From Pseudomonadota bacterium (GTDB lineage Bacteria > Pseudomonadota > Alphaproteobacteria > Rhodobacterales > Rhodobacteraceae), in contig JAIUPD010000010.1 in NCBI GenBank assembly GCA_020161615.1, forward strand, positions 62,001 through 126,000: a DNA stretch of 64,000 nt, written 5' to 3'. Position 1 is the stretch's first letter; every line of letters starts with the position of its first letter. The notes beneath the pieces were generated by a model. It was not told where the DNA came from and made no database searches. It was given only the letters and a program-made list of their open reading frames with translations. A program made the position numbers and the translations under genes. Positions 25,126 to 35,964 of this stretch are shown here, in pieces.

Positions 25126-26148
25126 ATGCATTTCGGACTTCGTTCCCTCCCCCTTGTCGCGGCGGCCCTGACGCTGCTGCCGGTCGCCGGACAGGCGCAA
25201 TCCACGCTGGAAACCGTGCGCGAACGGGGGCGGCTGATCTGCGGCTCCAGCCGGGGCGCGGTCGGCTTCGGCGCACCTGACAGCAACGGCTACTGGCGCG
25301 GCCTGGATGTCGAGACGTGCCGGGCGGTCGCCGTGGCGGTGCTGGGCGACCGTGACGCCGTGGAATTCGTGCCGCTGACCGGCCAGCAGCGCATCCCCGC
25401 GCTGCAGACCGGTGAGATCGACATCCTGCCGCGCACGCTGACCTGGACGCTGCAGCGCGATGGCAACGGCCTCAATTTCACCACGCCCAATTACTACGAA
25501 TACACCGGCTTCATGATGCCGCGCGCACTGGGCATCGAGCGGGTCGAGGACATGGCCGGCGCCTCGGTCTGCGTGCAGACCGGCTCGACCACCGAAGTCG
25601 TGGTCACCGACGTGTCGACCGAGCACGACCTGGGCCTGAACGTGGTGGTCTTCGACAACACGGCGGCGACGCGGCAGGCCTTCTTCTCGGGGCGCTGCGA
25701 TGCGCTGATCACCGATGCCGCCGGGCTGGCCTCGATCCGCGCCACCGAGGCGCCGAACCCAGACGATTACGTGATCTTCCCCGCCACGCGACACATGGAT
25801 GCGCTGACCCCGGCGGTGCGGCATGGGGACGATCAATGGCTGGATATCGTCACCTGGTCGATCCAGGCGCTGATCGCCGCCGAGCAATTCGGCATCACCC
25901 AGGACAATATCGACAGTTTCGCCGAGACCACCGACCCGCGGATCCGCCGTTTCCTGGGCCTCGATCCCGGTAACGGGCAGGCCCTGGGGCTGGGCGAGGA
26001 CTTCGCCTATCAGATCATCCGGGCGATGGGCAATTATGGCGAGATGTTCGAGCGCAATCTGGGCATGGACAGCCCGCTGCGGCTGGAGCGGGGATCGAAC
26101 CGGCTTTACAGCGATGGCGGATTGATGTTCCCGCTGGCGTTCCAGTGA
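25126..26148 (+). CDS. aapJ: General L-amino-acid ABC transporter substrate-binding protein
   Basis: A 340-residue periplasmic protein with a signal peptide (AAALTLLPVAGQAQ, cut near 25). The mature chain begins STLETVRERGRLICGSSRG and contains GFGAPDSNGYWRGLDVETCRAVAVAVLGD, as in AapJ/BztA. Paired cysteines fit a disulfide. It sits 3 bp after metC and 3 bp before aapQ. The C-terminal RRFLGLDPGNGQALGLG segment is the one that recurs in the decayed copy near 41484. Confidence 0.94.
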   Translation: MHFGLRSLPLVAAALTLLPVAGQAQSTLETVRERGRLICGSSRGAVGFGAPDSNGYWRGLDVETCRAVAVAVLGDRDAVEFVPLTGQQRIPALQTGEIDILPRTLTWTLQRDGNGLNFTTPNYYEYTGFMMPRALGIERVEDMAGASVCVQTGSTTEVVVTDVSTEHDLGLNVVVFDNTAATRQAFFSGRCDALITDAAGLASIRATEAPNPDDYVIFPATRHMDALTPAVRHGDDQWLDIVTWSIQALIAAEQFGITQDNIDSFAETTDPRIRRFLGLDPGNGQALGLGEDFAYQIIRAMGNYGEMFERNLGMDSPLRLERGSNRLYSDGGLMFPLAFQ

Positions 26149-26151
26149 GGC

Positions 26152-27288
26152 ATGGACCGGATGCTCCGCACCCTCTGGTACAGCACCCGGGTCAGGAACT
26201 GGCTGTTCCAGATCGCCCTTCTGGGCGGTCTGGCGGCGCTGGTCGCCTGGATCGTCGGCAACACGCTCACCAATCTGGCGGCGCGGGGCATCCGTACCGG
26301 GTTCGAATTCCTCAGCCGCCCGGCCCGGTTCCCGATCTCGGAAAGCGTGCTGGCCTATGATTCGGCGGATACCTACGGCTGGGCCTTTGCCGTCGGGATC
26401 GGCAACACGGTCTTTGTCTCGGCGCTGACCATCCTCCTGGCCAGCCTGCTGGGGTTCGCGGTGGCGCTGGCCCGGGGCATGGGCAATCCACTGCTGTCGG
26501 CGCTGGCGGGGGCCTATGTCACGCTGATGCGCAACATGCCGCTGATCGTGCAATTGCTGTTCTGGTACGCGCTGGCCACCACGGCCTTTCCGCCGGCACG
26601 GCAGGCGTTGAATCCCCTGCCCGGCGTCTATCTCTCGCAGCGCGGCATCCATCTGCCGGCGCTGGCCTTCGAGGGGACGGCGGTTCTGGTCCTGATCGCG
26701 CTGGCGGCCGGGGTCGCGGCGGCCCTGGGTCGGCGCCGGTTTCTGGGTCGCGGCGGGCTGCTCTGGCCCCTGGGTGCGGCGCTGGCCGCCGGATTGCTCC
26801 TGATCCTGCTGCGCGGATCGGCGCCCGAGCTGGACATGCCGCTGCTGGTCGGGCTGAACTTCCGCGGCGGGCTGCATCTGACGCCGGAATTCGCCGCGCT
26901 GATGATCGGTCTGGTCCTCTATACCGCGGCCTTCATCAGCGAGATCATCCGCGGCGGGATCGAGGCGATCGCCCGAGGTCAGTGGGAAGCCGGGCGCGCC
27001 CTGGGCCTGACCCGGCGCCAGATCCTTCGCCATATCATCGTGCCGCAGGCGCTGCGCATCATCATCCCGCCCCTGACCTCGCAATATCTCTCGACCGTCA
27101 AGAACACCACGCTGGCGCTGGCCGTCGGCTATCCCGAACTTGGGCTGGTGGTGGGCACGGTCATCAACCAGAGCGGTCAGGCCATCGAGAGCATTCTCAT
27201 CATGCTGGCTGTCTTCCTGTCGATCTCGGTCTCGGTGTCGCTGTTCATGAACTGGTACAACGCCCGCGTGGCGCTGGTGGTGCGGTGA
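26152..27288 (+). CDS. aapQ: General L-amino-acid ABC transporter permease AapQ
   Basis: A 378-residue membrane protein, longer than ordinary polar-amino-acid permeases because of the extra central segment typical of AapQ/BztB (about residues 140-235). The permease core has [14 protein letters not shown] and the cytoplasmic docking loop [15 protein letters not shown] near 280. It pairs with AapM, with which it shares a TGATG junction. Confidence 0.94.
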   Translation: MDRMLRTLWYSTRVRNWLFQIALLGGLAALVAWIVGNTLTNLAARGIRTGFEFLSRPARFPISESVLAYDSADTYGWAFAVGIGNTVFVSALTILLASLLGFAVALARGMGNPLLSALAGAYVTLMRNMPLIVQLLFWYALATTAFPPARQALNPLPGVYLSQRGIHLPALAFEGTAVLVLIALAAGVAAALGRRRFLGRGGLLWPLGAALAAGLLLILLRGSAPELDMPLLVGLNFRGGLHLTPEFAALMIGLVLYTAAFISEIIRGGIEAIARGQWEAGRALGLTRRQILRHIIVPQALRIIIPPLTSQYLSTVKNTTLALAVGYPELGLVVGTVINQSGQAIESILIMLAVFLSISVSVSLFMNWYNARVALVVR

Positions 27289-28369
27289 TGAGCGTGACCG
27301 AACACCCCCCGCTTGCCGCCCGGACCCCGCCGGCAAAGGCCCGGACCCCGCTGGTCCGGCTGCTGTTCGGCGACGTCCTGTCGGCCCTGCTGACCCTGCT
27401 GGCCCTCGGCCTGATCCTTGCCCTGCTGCCGGCGTTGAACTGGGCGGTTCTGGATGCCGTCTGGAGCACCGAGGATCCCGATACCTGCCGTCAGGGCGGC
27501 GCCTGTTGGGCCTATGTCCAGGACAAGGCGCGGCTGATCCTGTTCGGCATCTATCCGCCCGAGCAGCATTGGCGTCCTCTGTTGGTGATCGGGCTGATCC
27601 TGGCCATGGTGCTGGCCTCGCTGTCGCCCCGGCTGTGGGGCGCGCGCCTGCTGGCGATCTGGGGCCTGTCGCTGCTGGCCATGCTGGGGCTGATGCGGGG
27701 CGGCTTCCTGGGTCTGCCGCTGGTGCCGACCTCGCAATGGGGCGGGTTGCCCGTCACCCTGCTGCTCGCGGTGCTGTCGCTGGGGATCGGCTTTCCCTTC
27801 GCGGTCGCGCTGGCGCTGGGGCGGCGCTCGGCCCTGCCGGTGCCGCGGCTGGTCTCGGTCGGCCTGATCGAGCTGGTGCGGGGGCTGCCCCTGGTCGGCG
27901 TGCTCTTCGTGGCCTCGATCCTGCTGCCGCTGCTGTTGCCCGAGGGCTGGACCATCGACAAGCTGGGCCGGACGCTGGCCGCGCTGACCGTCTTCGCCGC
28001 CGCCTATCTGGCCGAGGTGATCCGCGGCGGCCTGCAGGGCGTGGACAAGGGACAGGGCGAGGCGGCGCAGGCCCTGGGCATCCCGTTCTGGAAGACGATC
28101 TGGCACATCATCCTGCCGCAGGCGATCCAGAAGGTGATCCCGCCCCTGACCAATACCGCGATCATCATGGTCAAGAACACCTCGCTGGTAATGATCGTCG
28201 GCGTCTTCGACATGCTGGGGGCTGGCCGCGCGGCGGCCGCCGATCCCGCCTGGCCAGCGCCCTATACCGAAACCTATCTGTTCGTCGCCCTGATGTATTT
28301 CCTCATCTGCATCGCGATCTCGCTCTATTCGCGCTGGCTGGAACAGACCGTCAAGAACCGGAGTCACTC

Positions 28370-28373
<4 letters not shown>
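27288..28373 (+). CDS. aapM: General L-amino-acid ABC transporter permease AapM
   Basis: A 361-residue inner-membrane permease. It carries the AapM-specific periplasmic insertion with a cysteine pair ([11 protein letters not shown] near 63-75) and the docking loop [16 protein letters not shown] near 255. The start at 27288 is set by the TGATG junction with aapQ; a longer in-frame reading extends far into aapQ and is not real. The final residues overlap the aapP start by 4 bp. Confidence 0.94.
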
Positions 28374-29101
<728 letters not shown>

Positions 29102-29327
29102 CTCTGCTCTCATCGGCCGGGTGCCGGACCAATCAGCCGATCATTCCGTGGTGCGCCTTCATGCGCTCATGGCATGGTTCGGTGCTGCGGGACTGGTCGC
29201 CGCCTAATACATTCATGCGGACGCGTCGGTCCCCAGAAGCGGCCGGTTCCGCCCCCCGCTCGATCCGATGCTCAGGGAACAGCTTCGGCAGTGAGAGAGC
29301 GGCCGACCTGTCTCGCAAGGGCCGATA

Positions 29328-30404
29328 TCACTCCTTCCTCAGGGCTCTGACCAGACCGAAATGCAGGTCGGTGACCGACAGGCCAAGCGCGTCGGCGAGG
29401 TCCTGCATCGTGATCTCCGTCCCGCCGTCCAGACCGACGAGCGTGACGGGATCGCCGTCCCTGGCCTCGGCGATGTCGCTGAGATCGACCATTGATGCCA
29501 AGAGCGTTCGCGCGACAACCGGCGCCGCTTGCCCCCGGATCAGCACCTGTCCGAACGGCGGTCGAGCCGGGAGCCCGTCGAAATGGCCGATGGGAATGGT
29601 TCCGACCCGCGATGGCGCGGGGCCTGCCGCGGCCCCATAGCCGAGCGCGCCCGCCTGCCGAACGGCGCGGCTGTCGAGGAGCACGGACCGGATCGAACGG
29701 ACCACGGGCCTGAAAGCGGCGCTGCCCGGCGGCTGCATCATGCCATAGAGCGCCCGGCCGGGATCGACCTGTTCATGGCGCAGATCGGGCCGTGCCAGCA
29801 GCAGGGGGCTGGCCGCGAACATGCTTGGGATCGCCCGCCTGCAGGCCGCGCGGATCGAGGTCACTTGCCGGTCAAAGGCAGCCAGCGCGGCCTCGGTCGC
29901 ACCGCGCGCCGAGGATTGACTGAAATGGGTATAGACCCCGGCGATACCGCGGAGGTGCCCCGTGTCGAGCGCAGACAGGACGGGCGCCAGGTCGGGCTCG
30001 GTAAAGCCATAGCGGTGCAGGCCGCAATCGAGCTTCAGCCAGAAGCGCGCCTCAGGGGCGTCCATCAGGATCGCCTCCAGACTGGCCCGATTATGCACAG
30101 ACACCAGGATCCCTGCCGCGGCCAGGGCTGGCAGATCGGCCGACAAAGCCGAGGGGAACATCAGGATCTGGGCGTCAGGCAAGGCGGCGCGCAACGCCAG
30201 CGCCTCGTCGGGCGTTCCGACGCAGAAGTGGCCGAGCCCGCAGGCCGCTCCCATCCGCGCGGCGCGGACCGTGCCCAGCCCGTAGCCGTCGCCCTTGCAG
30301 ACCTGCCAGATCACCGGATCGCCGGGCAGCATCCCGCGCAGCAGCGCGAGGTTGTGGCGCAGCGCGTCGGGGTCTAGCTCGACACGATTGGGGCGCGCGA
30401 TCAT
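29328..30404 (-). CDS. Alanine racemase-like PLP enzyme, divergent
   Basis: A 358-residue fold-type III PLP protein. The PLP lysine is Lys37 in QVCKGDGYGLG (standard KADAYGHG), and Tyr256 in GYG matches the catalytic tyrosine. Two other usual active-site tyrosines are absent: the GYADG motif reads GHFDG (His274) and the C-terminal SYE motif reads SVTDL. The substrate entrance therefore differs from housekeeping Alr. The start at 30404 overlaps hyuB by 4 bp; a longer upstream reading is only overlap with hyuB. It is the last gene of the LacI-controlled cluster and may racemise an amino acid released from the imported compound. Confidence 0.82.
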   Translation of the reverse strand: MIARPNRVELDPDALRHNLALLRGMLPGDPVIWQVCKGDGYGLGTVRAARMGAACGLGHFCVGTPDEALALRAALPDAQILMFPSALSADLPALAAAGILVSVHNRASLEAILMDAPEARFWLKLDCGLHRYGFTEPDLAPVLSALDTGHLRGIAGVYTHFSQSSARGATEAALAAFDRQVTSIRAACRRAIPSMFAASPLLLARPDLRHEQVDPGRALYGMMQPPGSAAFRPVVRSIRSVLLDSRAVRQAGALGYGAAAGPAPSRVGTIPIGHFDGLPARPPFGQVLIRGQAAPVVARTLLASMVDLSDIAEARDGDPVTLVGLDGGTEITMQDLADALGLSVTDLHFGLVRALRKE

Positions 30405-32245
30405 GGGCGGTTGCCGATCCCCGGACCGGCTCCGATCGTGGTCAGGAAATGGGCCTGCTGCCTGACCGCGAGTTCTCCCGCTTCCAGCCGCGATAACTCG
30501 CGACGCAGGGCGTCGGTCGCAACCGGATCCGGCGCCCCATCGGCAGCCAGCACAACGCCATAGACCGTGCGGGCGTGCTCGGCATCCAGAAGGCCATCGC
30601 GGCAATCCTCGGCGACGGCCTCGGGTAGACGGGTAAGGGGGTCGCCATAACCGGCGCCGCCCGCGGCGATATGCATCACGCGGTCGCCCCGTTGCAGCTG
30701 CCGCGGTCCCATGTTCATGGTCGGCAGCAGGCTGCGCTGGCCATCGGCATGTTGCAGCGTCGTCACCGAGGGCGAACCCGGCAATCCGCCATCCATCGCC
30801 AGCGGCAGATTGCGCCGTCGATCCGAACGCAGGGTCATGGAGGCAGTCTCGGCCTCGATCACATAGGTGCGCTGCATCGCCAGCCCGCCGCGCCGGCGCC
30901 CGGCCCCCCCGGAATTCGGCGCGAAGCCATAGCTTTCCACGCGCAGCGGCAGGCGGGCCTCCATCAACTCGATCGGTTGGTTCGAGAGGTTGGCGCCGGG
31001 GCTGGAGATGCCCTCGACCCCGTCATGGTCGCGCCGGCCGCCCCAACTGCCGAGAATACCGTCCGTGACCAGCCATTGCACCTGACGCGGGCCCTGCCGC
31101 CCCGAGAAGGTGATTGCCGTCGGTCCGCCCTCGCCGCCGGCGGGCACCAGCCCCGGCATCAACGGGCCGAAGGCGGCGAAACAGGTGTCGAGCATCCGAT
31201 AGGCGATCACACCGCGCGCAGCGCAGGCCGCTCCGTCGCGCGGGTTGACGATCGAGCCCTCGGGGGCACGCAGATGGATCGGCCGCATGTAGCCCTCGCA
31301 ATTCGGAATCCCCGGTCCCAGGGCATTGCGCAAGGCGGCATAGGCCAGCGACCAGGTGGTCGTGATCGGACAGTTGATCGCGCCGGCAACCTGACCCGAG
31401 GTCCCTTCCCAGTCGAAGATGATCTCGCTGCCCTTGACCGTGATCGCGACATGAAACTCGATCCGCGCGCCGGATTCGCCAAGCCCGTCGATGTAGTCGA
31501 CCGCGCGCATCACCCCATCCGGGATCTCGGCAATGCGCTGGCGCACCAGCCGCTCGGCGTAATCGTGCAACTCGTCGATCAGCATCGGGAAGGCCGCGCC
31601 GTGCTTGGCCGCCAGCGCCGCGAAGGACCGCGCGACGGTATCGCAGGCCGAGATCTGCGCGCGCAGATCGCCCATCACCTCGCCCGGCATCCGGGAATTG
31701 GCGCGCAGCATGTCGAACACCGCGGCATTGGGCCGCCCGGCCTCGAACAGCCGCACCAGCGGGATGCGCAGACCCTCCTGATGGATTTCCTCGGCGTTCA
31801 GCGCCATCGAGCCGGGGGCGAGGCCGCCGATATCGGTATGGTGCACCAGCGAGGATGTGAAACCGACCCGCCGACCGGCGTCGAACACCGGGCGGATGAA
31901 GAAGATGTCCGGCAGATGCATCCCCCCGGCGGCATAGGGATCGTTGACGAGGAAGCCGTCGCCCTCGGCAATCGTCTCGCCGAAGGTTTCCAGCAGCCGC
32001 GTCATCACGCGCGGGAAGGACCCCAGGTGAATCGGGTTCGTCAGCCCCTGCGCCACCAGCCGCCCCTCGGCATCGAAGATCGCGGTGGAGTAATCCATCG
32101 AGTCGCGCACGATCGGGCTGTAGGCCGAGCGCAGGATGATCAGCGCCATCTCGTCGGCCAGCGATTCCAGCGCGTTCTTCAGGATTTCCAGGGTCACGGG
32201 GTCCGAACGCGTGGCGGTGATCTCGGGTCGGGGGGCGAGCGACAT
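30401..32245 (-). CDS. hyuB: Hydantoinase B / oxoprolinase family protein
   Basis: A 614-residue protein of the HyuB family (opening DPVTLEILKNALESLADEMA, then RSAYSPIVRDSMDYSTAIFD and VNDPYAAGGMHLPD). These partner HyuA in ATP-dependent opening of cyclic amides such as 5-oxoproline or N-methylhydantoin; acetone carboxylase subunits are related. Start 32245 is chosen because AAGG lies 9 bp upstream and it directly follows the hyuA stop; an alternative start at 32254 is possible. The end overlaps the racemase-like gene by 4 bp. Confidence 0.92.
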   Translation of the reverse strand: MSLAPRPEITATRSDPVTLEILKNALESLADEMALIILRSAYSPIVRDSMDYSTAIFDAEGRLVAQGLTNPIHLGSFPRVMTRLLETFGETIAEGDGFLVNDPYAAGGMHLPDIFFIRPVFDAGRRVGFTSSLVHHTDIGGLAPGSMALNAEEIHQEGLRIPLVRLFEAGRPNAAVFDMLRANSRMPGEVMGDLRAQISACDTVARSFAALAAKHGAAFPMLIDELHDYAERLVRQRIAEIPDGVMRAVDYIDGLGESGARIEFHVAITVKGSEIIFDWEGTSGQVAGAINCPITTTWSLAYAALRNALGPGIPNCEGYMRPIHLRAPEGSIVNPRDGAACAARGVIAYRMLDTCFAAFGPLMPGLVPAGGEGGPTAITFSGRQGPRQVQWLVTDGILGSWGGRRDHDGVEGISSPGANLSNQPIELMEARLPLRVESYGFAPNSGGAGRRRGGLAMQRTYVIEAETASMTLRSDRRRNLPLAMDGGLPGSPSVTTLQHADGQRSLLPTMNMGPRQLQRGDRVMHIAAGGAGYGDPLTRLPEAVAEDCRDGLLDAEHARTVYGVVLAADGAPDPVATDALRRELSRLEAGELAVRQQAHFLTTIGAGPGIGNRP

Positions 32246-32246
32246 C

Positions 32247-34337
32247 TCAGGCATCCTTGGTGATGACGATATTGGTAAAGGCGTCGAGTTCGGCGCCCCA
32301 GCCGGGCGGCACGACGGTGGTACTGTCGTATTCCTCGACGATGAGCGGCCCGACACGGCGGCCGCCGGCCAGATCGGCGCGGGTCAGGATCGGCGTGGCG
32401 ACGCGGGCATCGAGCGCCGCGAAATGGACCTTGCGATGATGCGTGCCGCGCGCGGGCGTGCCCAGCGGCGGGGCGCGGAAGGCCCGGTCGCCGCTGTCGG
32501 CGCGCAGGCCGATCAGTCGCAGGTTCACCAGTTCGACCGCATCCTCTTCCGAGGCATGGCCATAGGTGCGGGCGTGTTCGTCGTGGAAAGCCGTACCGAG
32601 GGCATCCAGGATCCTCTCAGGCACCTCGGCGGTGACAGGAACCGTCAGTTCGTAGGCCTGACCGACATAGCGCAGGTCGGCCTCGATCTGGAACAGCATG
32701 GCTTCGGGCGCGCAGCCCTCGTCAGCCAGCGCTCGCGCGACACCCGCGCGCAGGGCGTCGAGGCTGTGCTGAAGCGCCTCGGGCGTCAGCGCGGCCAAGG
32801 GGCGATAGACGGTGCGCGTCAGCTCGCGCCTGGTCTGCGAATGCAGGAGGCCCAGGGCCGAAAACACGCCCGGGCTGGGCGGCACCACCACGCGGCCCAT
32901 GTCCAGCAGGTCCGCCACCTGTACCGCGACCAGCGGGCCGTTTCCCCCAAAGGCAAAGAGCGCAAAGTCGCGCGGGTCGCGGCCGCGATAGGTCGAGACC
33001 GCCTTGACCGCCCGCATCATCGTCGCCGCAGCAATGGCATAGACGCCGCTCGCAGCCTGATCGAGCGTCAGCCCGGCCGGACCCGCCACACGCGCCTGCA
33101 AGGCGTCGCGCGCCTTCGCGGCGTTCAGCGCCACGGCACCGCCTGCCAGATGCTCAGGGTTCAGATACCCCAGCACCACCGCGGCGTCGGTGAAGGTCGG
33201 ATCTTCGCCGCCGAGGTCATAGCAGGCGGGCCCCGGAGAGGATCCGGCACTGTCCGGGCCCACCCGCAGCGCCCCGCCCGCGTCGAGCCGCACGATCGAG
33301 CCCCCGCCCGCGCCGATCTCGGACACGTCGATGAAAGGCATCTTGACCGAATGCCCGCCACCCTTGACCAGTTTGGAGCTGAGGTTGATCCCCGCCCCCA
33401 CCTCGTATTCGGTGGTGCGCGTGGGCTCGCCGCCTTCGATCATCGCCGCCTTGGCCGTGGTGCCGCCCATGTCGAAGGTGATGATCTCGCCATAACCCGC
33501 CGCGCGGCCGAGATTCGCCGCCGCGATCACCCCTGCCGCCGGCCCGCTTTCGATGATCGCCGCCGGAATCTCGGCCGCAGCACGCGCGCTCATCGCCCCG
33601 CCCGAGGATTGGACGATGGACAGGGGCGCCCCCAACCCCGCACCGGCCAGACGGCGTTCCAGCGAAAGCAGGTAGCGTTTCACCACCGGTCCCAGATAGG
33701 CGTTAACCACCACGGTGCTGGTGCGTTCGTATTCGCGGATCTCGGGCAGGACTTCGGTCGAGCGAGTGAGGTAGATGTCCGGCCCCAGCGCCTCGGCCAA
33801 AAGGGCGAAGGCGCGGGCTTCGTGATCGGGGTTGGCATAGGAATGCAGGAAACTGATCGCCACCGCCTCGATCCCGGCGGCGCGGATCTCGGCGGCGATT
33901 GTCGTCAGCTCCGCCTCGGCCAGCGGCACCAGGACCGAGCCATCGGCAAGCATACGCTCGCTGACCTCATAGCGGTGACGTCGACGGGCCAGCGGCACCG
34001 GCTTGACATAGTTCAGGTCATAAAGTTGCGGCACGCGCAGCCGCCCGATCTCGACCACATCGCGAAAGCCGCGCGTCGTCACCAGCGCCGTTTTCGCGCC
34101 CTTGCCTTCCAGCACGGTGTTGGTGGCGACGGTCGTCGCATGGATGATCTCGGACACCTGCGCCGGATCGGCACCCACGCGGGTCAGCAATTCCTGCGCA
34201 CCGTTCAGGATGCCCAGCGAATAATCCGCCGGCGTGGACGAGACCTTGCATTGATGAATCGTTTCATCGTCACCGCGCAGAACAACATCGGTGAAGGTGC
34301 CGCCGATGTCGGCACCCAGTCGGTAGGTGGTGGTCAC
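32247..34337 (-). CDS. hyuA: Hydantoinase A / oxoprolinase family protein
   Basis: A 696-residue ATPase-fold protein. The N-terminal GADIGGTFTDVVL is the sugar-kinase/Hsp70-like phosphate loop of the family. The Hydantoinase_A core follows with ATTVATNTVLEGKGAKTALVT and FDMGGTTAKAAMIEGG near 285. With HyuB it should open a lactam or hydantoin ring at the cost of ATP. It follows the transporter ATPase gene by 16 bp and precedes hyuB by about one base. Its first ~30 codons contain a near-perfect copy of the cluster's LacI operator (34252-34269). Confidence 0.93.
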   Translation of the reverse strand: MTTTYRLGADIGGTFTDVVLRGDDETIHQCKVSSTPADYSLGILNGAQELLTRVGADPAQVSEIIHATTVATNTVLEGKGAKTALVTTRGFRDVVEIGRLRVPQLYDLNYVKPVPLARRRHRYEVSERMLADGSVLVPLAEAELTTIAAEIRAAGIEAVAISFLHSYANPDHEARAFALLAEALGPDIYLTRSTEVLPEIREYERTSTVVVNAYLGPVVKRYLLSLERRLAGAGLGAPLSIVQSSGGAMSARAAAEIPAAIIESGPAAGVIAAANLGRAAGYGEIITFDMGGTTAKAAMIEGGEPTRTTEYEVGAGINLSSKLVKGGGHSVKMPFIDVSEIGAGGGSIVRLDAGGALRVGPDSAGSSPGPACYDLGGEDPTFTDAAVVLGYLNPEHLAGGAVALNAAKARDALQARVAGPAGLTLDQAASGVYAIAAATMMRAVKAVSTYRGRDPRDFALFAFGGNGPLVAVQVADLLDMGRVVVPPSPGVFSALGLLHSQTRRELTRTVYRPLAALTPEALQHSLDALRAGVARALADEGCAPEAMLFQIEADLRYVGQAYELTVPVTAEVPERILDALGTAFHDEHARTYGHASEEDAVELVNLRLIGLRADSGDRAFRAPPLGTPARGTHHRKVHFAALDARVATPILTRADLAGGRRVGPLIVEEYDSTTVVPPGWGAELDAFTNIVITKDA
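34252..34269. promoter_or_regulatory. Intragenic LacI-type operator inside hyuA
   Basis: TGATGAATCGTTTCATCG matches the 18-bp operator at 40061-40078 at 17 of 18 bases, differing only in the last one. It lies about 70-85 bp inside hyuA, encoding part of the segment DDETIHQ. It could act as a transcription roadblock or a loop partner for the LacI protein bound 5.8 kb upstream. Confidence 0.65.
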
Positions 34338-34353
34338 GTCTCTCTCCTGTGGT

Positions 34354-35964
34354 TCAGGCGGGGCTGGCGAAACGGGCGCGGCCGGCCAGCCCCTTGGGCA
34401 GGGAAGCCAGCAGCGCGCGGGTATAGTCGGTGGCCGGATGGGTCAGGACCTGCCGGGCCTCGCCGGTCTCGACAACGGCGCCGGCGCGCATCACGAGAAC
34501 CCGGTCGCAGATCGTGCCGATCAGCCCGAGGTCGTGGCTGATGACGATCAGCGTCATGCCGAGATCGCGCTGCAGCGCTTGCAGGAGGTCGATGATCTCC
34601 TTCTGCACCGAAACGTCGAGCGCCGAGGTCGGCTCGTCGGCGATCAGGATGTCGGGGCTGGTCGCCAGCGCCCGGGCGATGCCGACGCGCTGACGCTGAC
34701 CGCCCGACAATTGGTGAGGATAGCGATCCAGCAACGCGGGATCGAGGCGCACAAGCTCCATCAGCGCCCCGGGGCTGCGGCGTTCGGCGCGAGGCAGCGC
34801 CTGCATTGCCTCGGACAGAGCCCGCCGGATGGTCTTGCGCGGGTTGAGCGAGGCCTGACTGCCCTGAAACACCAGTTGGATCCGGCGCGACAGCGCGCGG
34901 CGCTCGTCACGGTCGCGGGGCTTCAGCGGGACGCCCTGCAACAGCACGCTGCCGCTGGTTGGCTGGTCGAGCCCGATCAGCAGCCGCGCCAGTGTCGACT
35001 TGCCCGAGCCGCTCTCACCGACGATGCCCAGCACCTGCCCGGCATGGACCCGCAGATCCGACGGGCTGAGCGCCTGCACCTGCCGCCGATCCCAGAGCCT
35101 TGCCACGGCCGAGCGCGCACGCGGATAGGCGCGACTGACCGCGCGGGTCTCGAGCACCACGGGCGTGTCGGGTATCCGGCCCGCGCCCGGCAGGCCGATG
35201 CGGGGGATCGCCGCCAAGAGCTTCCTCGTATACTCGGCCCGCGGCGCACCCATGACCTGCGCCGCCTCGCCCATCTCGACAATCCGGCCCTCGTGCATCA
35301 CCGCGATGCGGTCGGCGAACTCCCCGACCAGATCAAGGTTGTGCGAGATGAACAGCAGCCCGATGCCCCGCGCCCGGCACAGATCGACCAGCAAACGCGT
35401 GATCTGCTCCTGCACGGTCACATCCAGCGCCGTGGTCGGCTCGTCCGCGATAAGCAAGGCGGGATCGCAGGCGATCGCCAGCGCGATCATCACCCGCTGC
35501 CGCATCCCCCCGGACAATTCATGCGGATAGAGGGTGAGGCAACGCTCGGCCTCGCGGATGCCGACCTGCGTCAGCAGTTCCACCGCCCGGGCGCGGCGCG
35601 CGGCGCGGGGCAGGTCGGTATGCGCGGCCAGCACATCGCCGAGCTGCCGCCCGACCGGAAACACCGGGTTGAGCGAGGTCATCGGGTCCTGGAAGACCAT
35701 CGCCACCCGCCGCCCGCGCATCTGTCGCAGCGCCGAGGCGGACAGCGAGAGCACGTCCTCGCCCTGCAGCAGGACCCGCCCCGCGGTCCGCGCCGCGCCG
35801 TCCAGCAGCCGCATCACCGACAGGGCGGTCACGCTCTTGCCCGAGCCGCTTTCGCCGATGATCGCCAGCTTCTCGCCCCGCGCCAGATGCAGCGAAACCC
35901 CGCGCACCGCGTGAAAGGTGCCGAAGCGGACATCCAGGTCCTCGATCTGCAACAGCGCATCCAT
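34354..35964 (-). CDS. Fused dipeptide-type ABC transporter ATPase (DppD-DppF)
   Basis: A 536-residue protein with two complete ATPase domains. The first has Walker [14 protein letters not shown] near residue 37, [14 protein letters not shown] and [14 protein letters not shown]. The second, from about 265, has [29 protein letters not shown] and [14 protein letters not shown]. In most oligopeptide importers these are separate DppD and DppF subunits. It overlaps the DppC-like permease by one base (TGATG) and powers the importer encoded just upstream. Confidence 0.94.
   Translation of the reverse strand: MDALLQIEDLDVRFGTFHAVRGVSLHLARGEKLAIIGESGSGKSVTALSVMRLLDGAARTAGRVLLQGEDVLSLSASALRQMRGRRVAMVFQDPMTSLNPVFPVGRQLGDVLAAHTDLPRAARRARAVELLTQVGIREAERCLTLYPHELSGGMRQRVMIALAIACDPALLIADEPTTALDVTVQEQITRLLVDLCRARGIGLLFISHNLDLVGEFADRIAVMHEGRIVEMGEAAQVMGAPRAEYTRKLLAAIPRIGLPGAGRIPDTPVVLETRAVSRAYPRARSAVARLWDRRQVQALSPSDLRVHAGQVLGIVGESGSGKSTLARLLIGLDQPTSGSVLLQGVPLKPRDRDERRALSRRIQLVFQGSQASLNPRKTIRRALSEAMQALPRAERRSPGALMELVRLDPALLDRYPHQLSGGQRQRVGIARALATSPDILIADEPTSALDVSVQKEIIDLLQALQRDLGMTLIVISHDLGLIGTICDRVLVMRAGAVVETGEARQVLTHPATDYTRALLASLPKGLAGRARFASPA

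Noticed and set aside
22804-27336. Very long minus-strand open frame (about 1500 codons)
   Set aside because: It is antisense to the sulfatase end, metC, aapJ and aapQ, contains the true LysR gene in another frame, and has a low-complexity Arg/Gln/Asp-rich translation typical of GC-rich shadow frames.
29102-29327. Gene or strong terminator between convergent aapP and the racemase gene
   Set aside because: Open frames here are shadows. An ATCGGC/GCCGAT stem at 29112-29141 is long-looped and has no T-run, so it was not listed as a terminator.
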